This document shows positions 22,901 to 33,519 of a stretch of 64,000 bases of DNA, piece by piece (within the stretch, counting starts at the first letter, position 1; every line of letters begins with the position of its first letter). The stretch lies in assembly GCA_002633025.1 (NCBI GenBank), contig NMRB01000830.1:50735-114734 (forward strand), written 5' to 3'. The translations under genes and the position numbers were made by a program. The notes under the pieces were generated by a model that was not told where the DNA came from, ran no database searches, and was given only the letters and a program-made list of their open reading frames with translations. The DNA comes from Notospermus geniculatus. Taxonomy: Eukaryota; Nemertea; Pilidiophora; Heteronemertea; Lineidae.

Positions 22901-25826
22901 ACGATTCATAAAATCGAAAAATTTATTTCGGTTAGCAAACAGTTTGTCAACTATGGGGTGATGAAACCCGATGGTTATCTTAGCCATCGTTTATAAAATC
23001 GGCCCACAATAGATAAACGTCGTCGTAGGGCCTAACCGGGCGCTTGTGAAACCTCCATAATGACGGAATAAGCCGCGATGTGACAATGGGGGAGGCACTA
23101 GCCCTTGTTACACTACATAAAAAACCCGTGTCGAACCCGGGTTTTTTCTGTCCACACCTGTTAAAAACGCGGTGTAATAATCCCCTCCGAGCTCGAACGG
23201 GTTTTGGAGACCTTAATTTTTAGGTCCCCCTCACAAAATTTGAGTAGTGTTGACGGGCACCGGGCCTCAGGAGGGATTTTTCAGAGCCGGGCTAGACCCG
23301 GGTGTCAAAAAACCCGGGTATTTCTATGTAGTGTAACCACGGCTAATGATCGACATTTCGCCCACATTGTACACACTTTCTGATGAACATTTGTGTACTT
23401 CTCAGATTGTTTCGACCGTCTCTCAGACTGCTGGACAAAGGCCCTGAACGGAGAATGCAAGACGAAGCCGAACACAACTTTAAACATGTGCAAAGAGAGC
23501 TGTCGGCAGTGTGGAATGGGAGGTAAGGCCAATAGCGAGGTTTCACAAATCTGACGAAACACGAAGTACGAAATTCGAAATTCAACTTCATTTCCAGGAC
23601 CTATGTATTTCTGGAGATGGTTGGTACCACAAATGTGCCTGCTCCTAGTGCGTCTTTTAGCATATTATGTAAGACCAGGGAGTTATGGTGCATCTTGAAT
23701 TTTTAAATTTCCACTTCGTACATGTTCATGTATCTACATGTACAAAGTGGAAACGAAAGATAATTTTCAAAGTTTAATATTCCAGGTTGCGTGGATAAAG
23801 AAAGCTCTTGTAAGGATGCTGCAATTGCCGGAAAGTGTGCAACGGACCAAGCGGTACGGCAGAATTGTAAAATGAGCTGCATGCTGTGTCATCAAGACGG
23901 TAAGTCATGATTGGACCTCGCTGTGCTAACTTTTATGAATACAAGCCATTGATTGGGAGTAAAGAAACTTTTTTCTTGTGCTGTTTTCATTCTAGATATT
24001 CAAGCAATACACTGTAAAAACCAATGGGCCCGAGAGACCCATGATTTTGTCCACTACCTGGACACGTGGGTTTGAGATGAGAATGGGTCCATGGTACCCA
24101 GAATATTTGTTCTTCGAGCCTGAAACGAGGAGGTCCTTAGGTTCCAGTAACCCATAATGACCAGTTTCACAGGTCACTTTGGCCCATCTACTATTGCTGC
24201 TCATGCTGCTCATGGGTGCCAGCACCCCACGGTAGCATTCGTAGATGGGCCAAAGTGACCTATGAAACTCTCATTATGGGTTACTGGAACCTATAGACCT
24301 GTCCGTTTCAGGCTCGAAGAACAAATATTCTGGGCACCATGGACCCATTCTCCATTGACGCATTTCAAACCCATGTGTCCAGGTAGTGGACAAAATCATG
24401 GGTCTCTCGAGCCCATTCGTTTTTACAGTGTAGGGCCTACTCTCTCTCTCTTCAACAGATTGTTTTGATTACGGACGGTTTTGCCCGATGGTAAAAAACC
24501 AGGACAAATGTAATTTGAGTTCGCAGCCAACCTATCAGCAGAAGTGCCCAGTAAGCTGTGGAAATTGTGCAAGTACGTAATCATTCAAATAATACGGACG
24601 ATTAGAAATCAAACGATAAACGTAAACGTTAACGACAACGTTATTATTGTACCGAAAATGTAATATAAAATATGGTTAATGTGTAGTATGAAAAAAGGCT
24701 GTACCACACACAGGTCTTTACCACCATTAATACTCCGGTACATTCAAAATTCGCCTTTTACGTCATAAACACTTCAATGACCAAGAAATGACACTAGTGA
24801 GGTTTCGCAAATCTGACGAAACACGTAGTTGGAAATACGAAATTCAACCTCACTTCCAGGAACTAATGCCGCCAGTGACCGAAAGAGTTATCAGTGGTGC
24901 ATTTTGAATTTTTAAATTCCTGCTTCGTATCTATCTTGGAAGTGGAAACGAAAGACAAATTTTAAAGTTTATTATACACCGTAACTCTATCGGTCCAACG
25001 CCATATGCTAAAAGACGCTTTTGCTGCAGGCGATATTTGTGGTACCAACCATCTCCTGAAATATTTACGTCATAGAAATGAAGTCCAATAAATTTCGTAT
25101 TTCGTGTTTCGTCAGATTTGCGAAACCTCACTACCGTTCCTTTCTTTTACAGCCAACATCTTGGGGTGCAATGACATCTTGGTTTTCCTTGGAGATGAGA
25201 AAAAATCTTACGACACTGACCTGACATTGTCCTCCTCAAATATTGAACTCAGCAAGAAAGGCCCTGACGGACTGGGACTTCTGAATTCGTGGGTCTTCCC
25301 GGGAAGCCGATCAAGCTATGTGCATATCACTGGCGCCAAGGTGAACTTACAAGGCGGCAGCTTCACATTCGCTACGTACATACACCAGGATGCCCGTCAA
25401 ATCGGCCCGTTGATCGAATGGGGTGGAACTGGATGTTGCGGCGCCAATTTTTGGGTGCAGAACGACAGACTTTACGCCAATTTGAACCCGAACAACAAAG
25501 GCCCGGAGTTGTCTCAAACCTTCACGAAGCTCACACTCGGAAAGTGGCATTTTGTCGGGCTGAGTTATAACCGCGAATCAGGGGACACGGTTATGTGGGT
25601 CGATGACGAGCTGTTCGTGTGGAATCTAAAGGGCAAGCAAGTTGATAATGTCGGCGATGTTTACATTGGTATCCGCCCGCACCTGGAGAATTGGGGCCTG
25701 AAGGCGAAGTTGGCGGGAACCACTCTGATGAAGTGTCCGCTGAAAACTCGTGATCTCGTCCACACAACAACTCAACAACAAATCAACGCCCTTAGGAGGC
25801 AAATACTCAGTTCAGCACGTTTGTAG
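19857..25826 (+). CDS. Secreted 5xShK + laminin-G-like protein, copy B (7 coding exons)
   Basis: Joined exons are 19857-19938, 21113-21235, 22047-22172, 23406-23522, 23786-23899, 24459-24572 and 25153-25826 (1350 nt, 449 aa plus stop). Exon lengths and phases equal copy A except the last, which is 9 nt longer near the C terminus. All 30 ShK cysteines and the LamG core are kept, and no stop or frameshift is seen. It is a tandem paralogue 17.9 kb downstream of copy A. Introns differ from copy A mainly through MITE insertions. Divergence within exon 7 is uneven (see findings). The expected role is the same as for copy A; sub-functionalisation cannot be judged from sequence. Confidence 0.88.
20517..21000. 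repeat. Poly-C and CA microsatellites in copy B intron 1
   Basis: c(10) followed by (ca)n at 20517-20545, and further ACACAC tracts at 20940-20982. The rest of intron 1 holds a piece related to the inverted segment at 31045-31170. Confidence 0.6.
21113..21235 (+). CDS. Copy B exon 2: ShK domain 1
   Basis: Acceptor ttgccag, donor ACTACT|gtaggt, 123 nt. Six cysteines in the 6-8-10-3-2 pattern. Confidence 0.87.
21289..21629. mobile_element. TA-flanked MITE (copy B intron 2)
   Basis: TA|GAGGTTCTTCAC and inverse ending GAACCTC|TA. The copy A intron has the empty site (agaaTAgatccc). Confidence 0.7.
22047..22172 (+). CDS. Copy B exon 3: ShK domain 2
   Basis: Acceptor cttgcag, donor GGAGG|gtaggt, 126 nt. 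Almost identical to copy A exon 3. Confidence 0.87.
22720..23056. mobile_element. Foldback MITE (copy B intron 3)
   Basis: gggagatttcgcaagcncccggttaggcc-type ends inverted; an inner pair GGGCCGATTTTATAAACGAT and its inverse looks like a second nested element. Confidence 0.6.
23101..23343. mobile_element. TA-flanked MITE with GTTACACTACATA ends (copy B intron 3)
   Basis: TA at 23099-23100 and 23344-23345; gttacactacata is inverted as tatgtagtgtaac. cccgggt words inside. Confidence 0.65.
23406..23522 (+). CDS. Copy B exon 4: ShK domain 3
   Basis: Acceptor cttctcag, donor TGGGAG|gtaagg, 117 nt. Six cysteines, ending CKESCRQC. A TA-flanked MITE (23101-23343) ends about 60 bp before the acceptor. 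Confidence 0.87.
23786..23899 (+). CDS. Copy B exon 5: ShK domain 4
   Basis: Acceptor tattccag, donor AGACG|gtaagt, 114 nt. Ends CKMSCMLC. The preceding intron is only about 260 bp and is partly filled by a half copy of the GAGGTTTCG MITE. Confidence 0.86.
24010..24430. mobile_element. TA-flanked foldback, CACTGTAAAAAC ends (copy B intron 5)
   Basis: TA at 24008-24009 and 24431-24432. Arms of about 195 bp, close to perfect. Copy A intron 5 has the empty site. Confidence 0.8.
24459..24572 (+). CDS. Copy B exon 6: ShK domain 5
   Basis: Acceptor cttcaacag, donor TGCAA|gtacgt, 114 nt. Six cysteines. A TA-flanked foldback (24010-24430) ends 28 bp before the exon. Confidence 0.87.
24595..24690. 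mobile_element. Truncated copy of the 149-bp MITE
   Basis: attagaaatcaaacgataaa and aacgttaacgacaacgtt match the left part of 29681-29829 and 47414-47562. The right end is missing. Confidence 0.6.
24797..25131. mobile_element. TA-flanked MITE, GTGAGGTTTCG family (copy B intron 6)
   Basis: TA|GTGAGGTTTCG and inverse ending CCTCAC|TA at 25132-25133. It touches the acceptor region of exon 7. Confidence 0.78.
25153..25826 (+). CDS. Copy B exon 7: laminin-G/ConA-like lectin domain and stop
   Basis: Acceptor ttcttttacag; the stop is TAG at 25824-25826. The domain equals copy A except for three extra codons in the tail after KCPL. A GAGGTTTCG MITE ends only 21 bp upstream, so the branch point must lie inside or at the edge of that element. 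Confidence 0.88.
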
Positions 25827-26229
25827 TAAGCAGGCTACTTTCTACATGTATACTAAAGCGCCACTGCATTCATTAAGTTTTCTATCACGTGGCGGCCGAC
25901 GTAACCTTCGACCTTTAGGCAACTTCGTTTAATTATGAGCATCGTTGTGGCGGGGGTCCCATTTATTCAGTCCTGTTGCGTCATAAGACCAAATGGTCAG
26001 AAGAGAACAAAATTTGCACTAAACATGCAGTAGAATCTTGCCTATCATAAGAAAGAGTAAGAATGAAATTCTGTTGAAGTTAAGGGAAACTGTCCACATT
26101 AAAAAAATGGTTAAATTTGTACGTTGAGCCTTTATGTTTGATTCCTTATGATGTAACCAGTAATACAATGAATGTCTTCATCATTCACAAGTACAATATT
26201 TTTTTGATTGTCATTCAAGCATACGATGT

Positions 26230-26235
26230 AATAAA
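26230..26235 (+). promoter_or_regulatory. Candidate poly(A) signal, copy B
   Basis: AATAAA at the place homologous to 10901-10906. It implies a 3' UTR of about 0.4 kb, without the two MITEs seen in copy A. Confidence 0.5.
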
Positions 26236-26299
26236 GTATGAAAATAATGAAATAAACGATCTATCGTTAATTCGCACTACGACTTCGTTAATCGGGAGA

Positions 26300-27960
26300 C
26301 GCAGTCTCCGACGCAGACTTCAGATTATTCTCTTTAGGCGCGGATCCGGGGGGGGCACCCGGCGCATGCCCCCGCCCCTCTTTGACCAACAAATCTGTAG
26401 AATCGACAGAGAAATTCTGGAACTTTGCGCAAATTTCAATGCTCCTAGCCCGGCGCCACCTCTTTTTCCCAAATCCCTTGACAGATCCAAATTTTACCCT
26501 CACATTCCCATGCGCAAAGGACTTCAATTTTTCAAAATTCAAACTGCCCCTGCTCATTGGAACCAAAAGTGTACACGGACACTGGTATCATCGGATGCAG
26601 AATCACACCCTCTACAAGGGGTAGAGCCAGTTTTTCAAAACTTCTCTCTGTGTTTAGTTTACATTGTATGATGATTTTTTCGAGAGTCTATTTTTTTCTG
26701 ATACACCCTGTATAGTATTGTACGAAATGTATCAATTCCGCCCCAGGTAGCAAGCCCCGGCGGCAGAATCGGAAGACTGCTTTTGTTTATGCCAAGTGCA
26801 ATCTTCTTGAAAGAAGAATCAAAACGGCAGGGCCGGTTCCAGTATTGACAGAAAGGGAGTGTAGCTCGAGGTGGTGAGCACCGAAAGTGTGAAGCCGAAA
26901 GGGGGGTCTGGGGGGCGTTCTTTCCCCTAGAAAAATTTGACAATTTAAGTGCTTTTAGATGCATTTTCTTGGCATCTGAGAGCAAAATACTCGATTTTTT
27001 TGTGATGATATTTTTCTTGCAAAAAAATCATTCATTGCGCTGCCAAAAATTGGGGAGAGGGTGTACGCCCCCACGAACCCCCGGATCAGGCCCTGAAGAG
27101 GGTTTTGGCAAGGAAAGATGCTTCTCGGCGAAAAAGTCACTGCATCTAGTCGCATTTGACACCAGGACTCACTAACGATAAACGTCAGGCTTGTTGAATG
27201 AATGAATGATTATTCTCAGACCTTGGAGGAATTGTCCAGTATAATTCCTCCAAGCTCAGACCAAAAAGCAGAGGTACAGAGATGTAACAATACAGGAAAT
27301 AATTTTACAGTAGAAAATCAAGAGCATGCACAAGTATCATAGGCCTAATCACAGTGGCTTGGGATAGAGGGTGAGGGTAAGAGGGTAGGCCAAAAGTCTT
27401 CTCAGTGACTGGACCCAGGCACACACAGAGTTAGGCTTCCGGCCTACACATAGTAAGTAGGCCTATAGGCCTAGGCCTAGGCCTAGGCCTATACTTTATA
27501 CTTACAATGTGTAGGCTGGAGGCCTAACTCTGTGTGCCTGGGCCCAATCAGAAGACTTAGGCCTATCTCACCCTCAATCCCAAGCCAGTGTGGCCTTATG
27601 TCTTTTTAACAGCAAACACACAGGGTGGTCATAAGTTCAAGAAATCCTCCCATAGCAGGGCTTTAGTCTCCCTCATCTCCATACACTCGCACACACTATG
27701 AGTGGATGAAGAGGAGCGAGGTAACCCCTGCGTGGAAGGATGAGTTCAAGAGTACACAGACATACATGCATAAATGTGAGACACACAGTCATCATACACA
27801 TTTTCTGACCGTACAGTGCTGCCACCATCGAATTTAAGTGGAACTAAAATCCGCAGGTCTAAAATGGCTGTCGCTCAGTCGGTCAGATTTCTAGGATTTT
27901 GTGATTGAAGTGCCCTACATGCAGTAATATTCACGGAATGTATTGATCTTAATCGTTGGA
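26300..27960. other. Spacer between copy B and the kinase-like gene: MITEs only
   Basis: Homology to copy A stops near 26298. Then come cggatcc-ended MITE pieces (about 26330-27110), a 40-bp hairpin with ggaggaatt arms (27222-27262), and a 260-bp foldback (27341-27600) with ggcctag repeats at its centre. Long frames here cross several repeats and are not genes. Confidence 0.5.
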
Positions 27961-27973
27961 TCTATTATGCGTG

Positions 27974-27992
27974 ATGGCGACCGACAACACTG
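27974..27992 (+). CDS. First coding exon of a PFTAIRE-kinase-like gene (partial gene)
   Basis: ATG followed by MATDNT and one base, then donor G|gtaaag (phase 1). It joins in frame to the exon at 30736. On its own the exon is too short to be convincing; support comes from the phase match and from the joined protein being exactly 30 residues, the same offset as in vertebrate CDK14. A 14-codon upstream ORF begins at 27864. Confidence 0.4.
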
Positions 27993-27999
27993 GTAAAGT

Positions 28000-29680
28000 G
28001 ATCCTTCGAGAAGGTACGGTAATGCTGGCTCAGATTTTCCTCGGCATGCTAAAATTTATCCCATGTTGAAGTGTCGTATGCTAGCCTATGATTATTACCA
28101 TACATTGTTTCCATATAGAGTTGTAGGCGTACACACATGTATTGACTTATACATTGCGTAGATCTATACATACGTACATGGTATAGCATGTACATGTATA
28201 GGCTACTGGCTACCTACTGTGTAGCTACCGCATCCATAGCTGTGCTGATTATACCGGCATACCACACGTTTTGCAGGGAAGGTCTAGTCTCGCTCATGCT
28301 GCTGGATGGCATGTGATGCATGTCAAAATGCTAATTAAAAAAATGGCAAGAAAGCAGGTGGTTATAACGTCATGCCATCTGACGTTTTGTTACAATTTGT
28401 TGGGGGTCAAACCATATATTGACCTGACTATCTGTTGTAGGCCTCGGTTTTGCGGTAACAGTGTCTTTTATTAATTAGCTAGTAGGCCTACGTTATCTTT
28501 ATAGGCATAACAGCGAATAGGCTGTACGGTAAAAAAGGTACTGGTAAAAAAGGTACTATGAGTCCAAAAATGGGCTAATTTATGCTCAGCAGGGGGAAAC
28601 AGGAGCATTCCGAGGAGACGACATGTTGATCATAAAAAATGGCAAGAAAGCAGGCGACAGGACCATTTTCTTAGGTTTGAGACCTAGCTCTCTGTAAATA
28701 AGTCCTTCTTTGACCGGGTAATATCTATTTTAATTAGTTATTAGGCCTACACTAATTTTAGGCTTAATTAAAATATTGCATGCCACCAAAATTAGGTAAA
28801 TTAATGCTCTGTCATGCAGGAGGAAACTAGAACATCCGGAGAAAAATTCTGCTGCTATACGTATATATACAACGTAGGTCTACATGTAGGCCTATCTATG
28901 TATCATACATCAGTACCATTTTTTTTGTCATTTTTGACCAGCTGGAAATCTTCTAAGGCTTGTAAATGCATGAAAGTGATTTTAAGGCAGAATGCTTCTT
29001 CCAAAAAAACACCTCATTGTTCAAAAACTGCCAGAGCAACCCCCCCCCCCCCCAGCATTTTATGTCGTGTCACTACCACGACTGTCAGTATAGGGCGTAC
29101 ATGTAGCTAGCTTTTATATGGCCTAGGGGGAATATTGCTTGAGTCTGGAGAGCGAAGCAAGAGGGGGTTCTGGGGGTCGTTCGCCAATAGAAAATCTACA
29201 CCCTATCAGAGATGCATTTTCCCTACATCTGATACCGCAATAACTTGGCTTGAAGAGGGGAAATGACTTTTTAGAGAAAAAATTGTTTTGTCCCTTTTTG
29301 CTCTAGGTGGGCATTTGCCCCCCGCCAGCTACGCCCCTGCAGGATATCCGGTCTGTATTCACATGTAGTTGACAGTCGAACCCGACCTTGATCCATCCCT
29401 GCTGGGCCATTCATTCACTGCAATAGATTCACACAAAGGTTATTCACAGGCAAGTTTGTTGGCTTGTTTTCTTTTATATTCAATCAATGGTTATAAATGC
29501 TATTGCCAACAACTGATGCATCAAACGTAACAGCTCAATTACAAAGGATAAATAGAGGGTGGTCAGATGGAATGCTGGTTGTAAAACTGATACACGTTTT
29601 CTGCGTACATGTACATGTACATGTAGTTGCATGTGTTTACATATGATTTATTCTTCGATGACGACAGGAGTACGATATTA
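28000..29680 (+). other. Intron 1 of the kinase-like gene
   Basis: No exon seen. Contains an MITE-like stretch with gctacgcccctg at its right end (about 29120-29345), a C homopolymer (29041-29053) and a TACATGTA cluster (29604-29624). Confidence 0.4.
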
Positions 29681-29829
29681 GGGAGGTTTCGAAATCAAAA
29701 GATAAACGTAACGTTAACGACAACGTTATTTTTGTACCGAAAATGCAATATATAAACCTGGTTAATGTGTAGTACGAAAAATAACGTTGTCGTAAAATTT
29801 ACGTTTATCGTTTGATTTCGAAACCTCCC
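29681..29829. mobile_element. 149-bp MITE with GGGAGGTTTCG ends
   Basis: Near-perfect inverted arms containing cgttaacgacaacgtt. Left flank TA, right TG. Same family and the same length as 47414-47562. Confidence 0.75.
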
Positions 29830-29834
29830 TGTTA

Positions 29835-30184
29835 GTGAGGTTTCGCAAACCTGACGAAACACGAAGCACGAAATACGAAATTGGACTTCATTTCCATGAT
29901 CTAATGTATTTCGAGAGATGGTTGGTACCACAAATATCGCCTGCTGCAAGAGCGTCTTTTAGCGTATGACGTTAGACCGATAGAGTTACGGTGTATATTA
30001 AACTTTGAAATTTATCTTTCGTTTCCACTTCGTAGATACGAAATGGAAATTTAAAAATTCAAGATGCGCCATAACTCTCTCGGCCATACATGATATGCTA
30101 AAAGACGCACTGGTGGCAGGGACACTTTGTGAGTTGAATTTCGTATTTCGTACTTCGTGTTTCGTCAGATTTGCGAAACCTCAC
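29835..30184. mobile_element. TA-flanked MITE, GTGAGGTTTCG family
   Basis: TA at 29833-29834 and 30185-30186; a full copy close to 24797-25131. It lies 3 bp from the previous MITE. Confidence 0.78.
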
Positions 30185-30467
30185 TATTGCCTCGAAAATA
30201 TCTCCCAACCGACCTCTTGTCAAATATATACCTCGATCTCCATGCGCTTCACAAAACACCTCTGTATAGATTGGCATGGAATCGAAGCATCTAGCAGCTC
30301 ATATCCGTTTATAAACCAATGAGAAATACATAGATTGGCAAAAAATGGCTGTCCAAGATCGAGATATGGTCACCCATGGCGTTTGGGCCCTTGCGTCCAC
30401 GTAGTTCTCAATCCACTCTGTCTGGTTAATTGTCCAGGATGACTTGGCGGGTAGATGCTCAACTTAA

Positions 30468-30681
30468 GCCCCCGTCACATATCCACAGGGCCCCGTACGA
30501 TTTTCCCCACCCAGCGGCTTGCCGTGGATTTTAGAGACAGTACGGGTCCATTACGATTTTCATTTTCATTTTCATGTTCATTTTCATTTTCATATCTACG
30601 GTTTTCATTCCCCGGGGCTCAGGGGCAATCTGTCTGTGTTTACTCGCCGTACAGGCCCCGGAGTGGATATGTGACGGGGGC
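30468..30681. mobile_element. Foldback MITE with GCCCCCGTCACATATCCAC ends
   Basis: Left flank TTAA, right TTTA. Inside is a short ttttcattttcatt run. It ends 55 bp before the kinase-like exon. Confidence 0.65.
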
Positions 30682-30735
30682 TTTAGAAACACCACCGTTC
30701 TGATTTTTTTTAATTCCTTGATGTTTTCGTTGCAG

Positions 30736-30807
30736 GTAGAGACAAGCCTGCGATGAGCAAGATAAAAAAACTCAAGCGACGGATATCAGCAAGTTTTGGA
30801 CGTCTTT
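30736..30807 (+). CDS. Second coding exon, N terminus of a CDK14/15 (PFTAIRE)-like kinase
   Basis: A strong acceptor (gttttcgttgcag) and donor (CTTT|gtaagt) enclose an exon reading RDKPAM then SKIKKLKRRISASFGRL, phase 1 out. The basic motif KIKKLKRRISASFGRL closely resembles the N-terminal segment KMKKLRRTLSESFSRI that I recall for vertebrate CDK14. PFTAIRE kinases are membrane-linked cyclin-Y partners in Wnt signalling. No kinase-domain exon was recognised in the remaining 33 kb, so the gene would continue beyond the window with large introns. It could be another basic N terminus; the match is short. Confidence 0.55.
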
Positions 30808-31346
30808 GTAAGTTGAGACATTATTTTTAACTTCCGAAAGTCCACCTGTAATAATATTGACAGATAAATATTTAGTCCTTCTGCGCAATGTCACAACGAT
30901 GAGAGTCTGCTGACCTGGTGTCCCTTTCTTTTATCGGGGGGGGGGGGGTACCATTTTTTGCCAAAGTTTGCATGAAAAACATATTTTTCGGAGATGACTA
31001 TAGCATGCCTTGGGCATTTGCCTGAGAGAGAGAGACAGGGAGAGAGAGAACACACTGGGAAACAGACTTGCTGTTTCTCTGTGTGTCGCTTATTGTCAAG
31101 TAGCGGCTTATTCCGTCATTCTATTGTAATGTCACACTGGCACACGGGCCTCACTGAAAAACGTTACAGATGTATCAATCTACTCAATTTTTGCGTACCT
31201 GAGGATCTCAACATCTGCGCCATTTTGACATTTTCTCAAAGTCACCACCATTTAAAACAAACATTCAGTAGGCAAATATTAGCGCCGCCCACACTTTGAC
31301 GAGACTTGCTAAAATAGTGGTAGCCGTGTTGATCGTCAACAATATA

Positions 31347-31557
31347 AGGAGGATGGTAACACCGATTTCTAAGATCAACTTCTTTAATTTTACATGATTG
31401 TATGGTACATGGTCGACTCTAGCTTTCGACACTTACGGTGTCACTCCTGACACTCCTGAGGAAGACACTAGTGTCGAAAGCTAGAGTCGACCATGTACCA
31501 TAAATGTACATGTAAAATTAAAGAAGTTGATCTTAGAAATCGGTGTTATCCTCCTTT
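31347..31557. mobile_element. Foldback MITE, arms of about 90 bp
   Basis: AGGAGGATGGTAACACCGAT pairs with its inverse; the arms carry gtcgactctagctttcgac. Confidence 0.7.
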
Positions 31558-31625
31558 CTAAAATGATTCTAGTACATTCTACATGTACAACTCGGCGTCC
31601 TTACAATGTTACGCAGGCATTTATA

Positions 31626-33509
31626 GGGACACCCTAATCTGAGAGCCAAGAGCCAAGAGCCAAAGAGCCAAGAGCCAAAGAGCCAAGAGCCAAGAGCCAA
31701 AGAGCCAAGAGCCAAAGAGCCAAGAGCCAAACCTAATTTAAGAGCCAAAATCTAATTTAAGAGCCAAACCTAATTTAAGAGCCAAAACCTAATTTAAGAG
31801 CCAAAAGAGCCAAACCTAATTTAAGAGCCAAAACATTTATTAGTCTTACCGTCATGTCACACACGGAGTCCCAGACCAGAATACTTTTATGTGTGGGACT
31901 ACCAGTGACTACCAGACGAGAATACCAGTTATTTTATATGTTGGGCGAGAGGTAGGCCTAGCCTATCAATTCAAAGTGAAAGGTGTTCGGGGATTGGCCG
32001 GGTATTCGAAAAACCTGGATGACTGGATTTACTGGATTGTGCGTCATTGCTCACTGCCGCCTGAACTGATTCATTAAAGCTGAACTGCATGAACAAAAAC
32101 ACCACAGCGGCGCAGTATGAAAAATGAAAAAAATTCGACCATTTTTGATTTGTATAAAAGTTACATATTATATGTAAAATTTAATGAGGATTTTATAAAA
32201 ATAGGTGCCAAGGTCATACAACTTATTGTTGTCAAGATATTTGTATTTAAAAAAGCTATTTTCGTTATTAAAGGGTTAATTCAAATCATTATTATTGGGA
32301 TGAACGTTTTAGGGTTAAAAAGGGTGGAAAATGTGTCCGTCCGAAAATAGATACATTCATCCGACAATTGTACGNNNNNNNNNNNNNNNNNNNNNNNNNN
32401 NNNNNNNNNNNNNNNNNNNNNNNNNNNNNNNNNNNNNNNNNNNNNNNNNNNNNNNNNNNNNNNNNNNNNNNNNNNNNNNNNNNNNNNNNNNNNNNNNNNN
32501 NNNNNNNNNNNNNNNNNNNNNNNNNNNNNNNNNNNNNNNNNNNNNNNNNNNNNNNNNNNNNNNNNNNNNNNNNNNNNNNNNNNNNNNNNNNNNNNNNNNN
32601 NNNNNNNNNNNNNNNNNNNNNNNNNNNNNNNNNNNNNNNNNNNNNNNNNNNNNNNNNNNNNNNNNNNNNNNNNNNNNNNNNNNNNNNNNNNNNNNNNNNN
32701 NNNNNNNNNNNNNNNNNNNNNNNNNNNNNNNNNNNNNNNNNNNNNNNNNNNNNNNNNNNNNNNNNNNNNNNNNNNNNNNNNNNNNNNNNNNNNNNNNNNN
32801 NNNNNNNNNNNNNNNNNNNNNNNNNNNNNNNNNNNNNNNNNNNNNNNNNNNNNNNNNNNNNNNNNNNNNNNNNNNNNNNNNNNNNNNNNNNNNNNNNNNN
32901 NNNNNNNNNNNNNNNNNNNNNNNNNNNNNNNNNNNNNNNNNNNNNNNNNNNNNNNNNNNNNNNNNNNNNNNNNNNNNNNNNNNNNNNNNNNNNNNNNNNN
33001 NNNNNNNNNNNNNNNNNNNNNNNNNNNNNNNNNNNNNNNNNNNNNNNNNNNNNNNNNNNNNNNNNNNNNNNNNNNNNNNNNNNNNNNNNNNNNNNNNNNN
33101 NNNNNNNNNNNNNNNNNNNNNNNNNNNNNNNNNNNNNNNNNNNNNNNNNNNNNNNNNNNNNNNNNNNNNNNNNNNNNNNNNNNNNNNNNNNNNNNNNNNN
33201 NNNNNNNNNNNNNNNNNNNNNNNNNNNNNNNNNNNNNNNNNNNNNNNNNNNNNNNNNNNNNNNNNNNNNNNNNNNNNNNNNNNGTTTTGGCTCTTAAATT
33301 AGGTTTGGCTCTTTTGGCTCTTAAATTAGGTTTTGGCTCTTAAATTAGGTTTGGCTCTTTTGGCTCTTAAATTACATTTTGGCTCTTGAATTAGGTTTGG
33401 CTCTTGGTTTTTTGGCTCTTGGCTCTTGGCTCTTTGGCTCTTGGCTCTTTGGCTCTTGGCTCTTTGGCTCTTGGCTCTTTGGCTCTTGGCTCTCAGATTA
33501 GGGTGTCCC
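31626..33509. mobile_element. Foldback element with GAGCCAA tandem arms, spanning the gap
   Basis: Flanked by GGCATTTATA (31616-31625 and 33510-33519). Termini GGGACACCC and GGGTGTCCC, then CTAATCTGAGAGCCAAGAG followed by tandem gagccaa units and aaacctaatttaagagcc units on each side in opposite orientation. The middle is AT-rich unique DNA and 909 N. Confidence 0.8.
32375..33283. other. Assembly gap (909 N)
   Basis: Lies inside the foldback element, where the inverted tandem arms would hinder assembly. The true length is unknown. Confidence 0.98.
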
Positions 33510-33519
33510 GGCATTTATA

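Noticed and set aside
26117-26671. 184-codon plus frame
   Set aside because: It starts in the copy B 3' UTR, runs over the poly(A) signal and into MITE sequence.
32331-33302. Open frames of more than 300 codons across the gap
   Set aside because: They consist of N bases; only a few real codons at each edge.
33326-33514. Minus-strand frame with repeated RAKSQ
   Set aside because: It is a translation of the GAGCCAA tandem arm of the foldback element.
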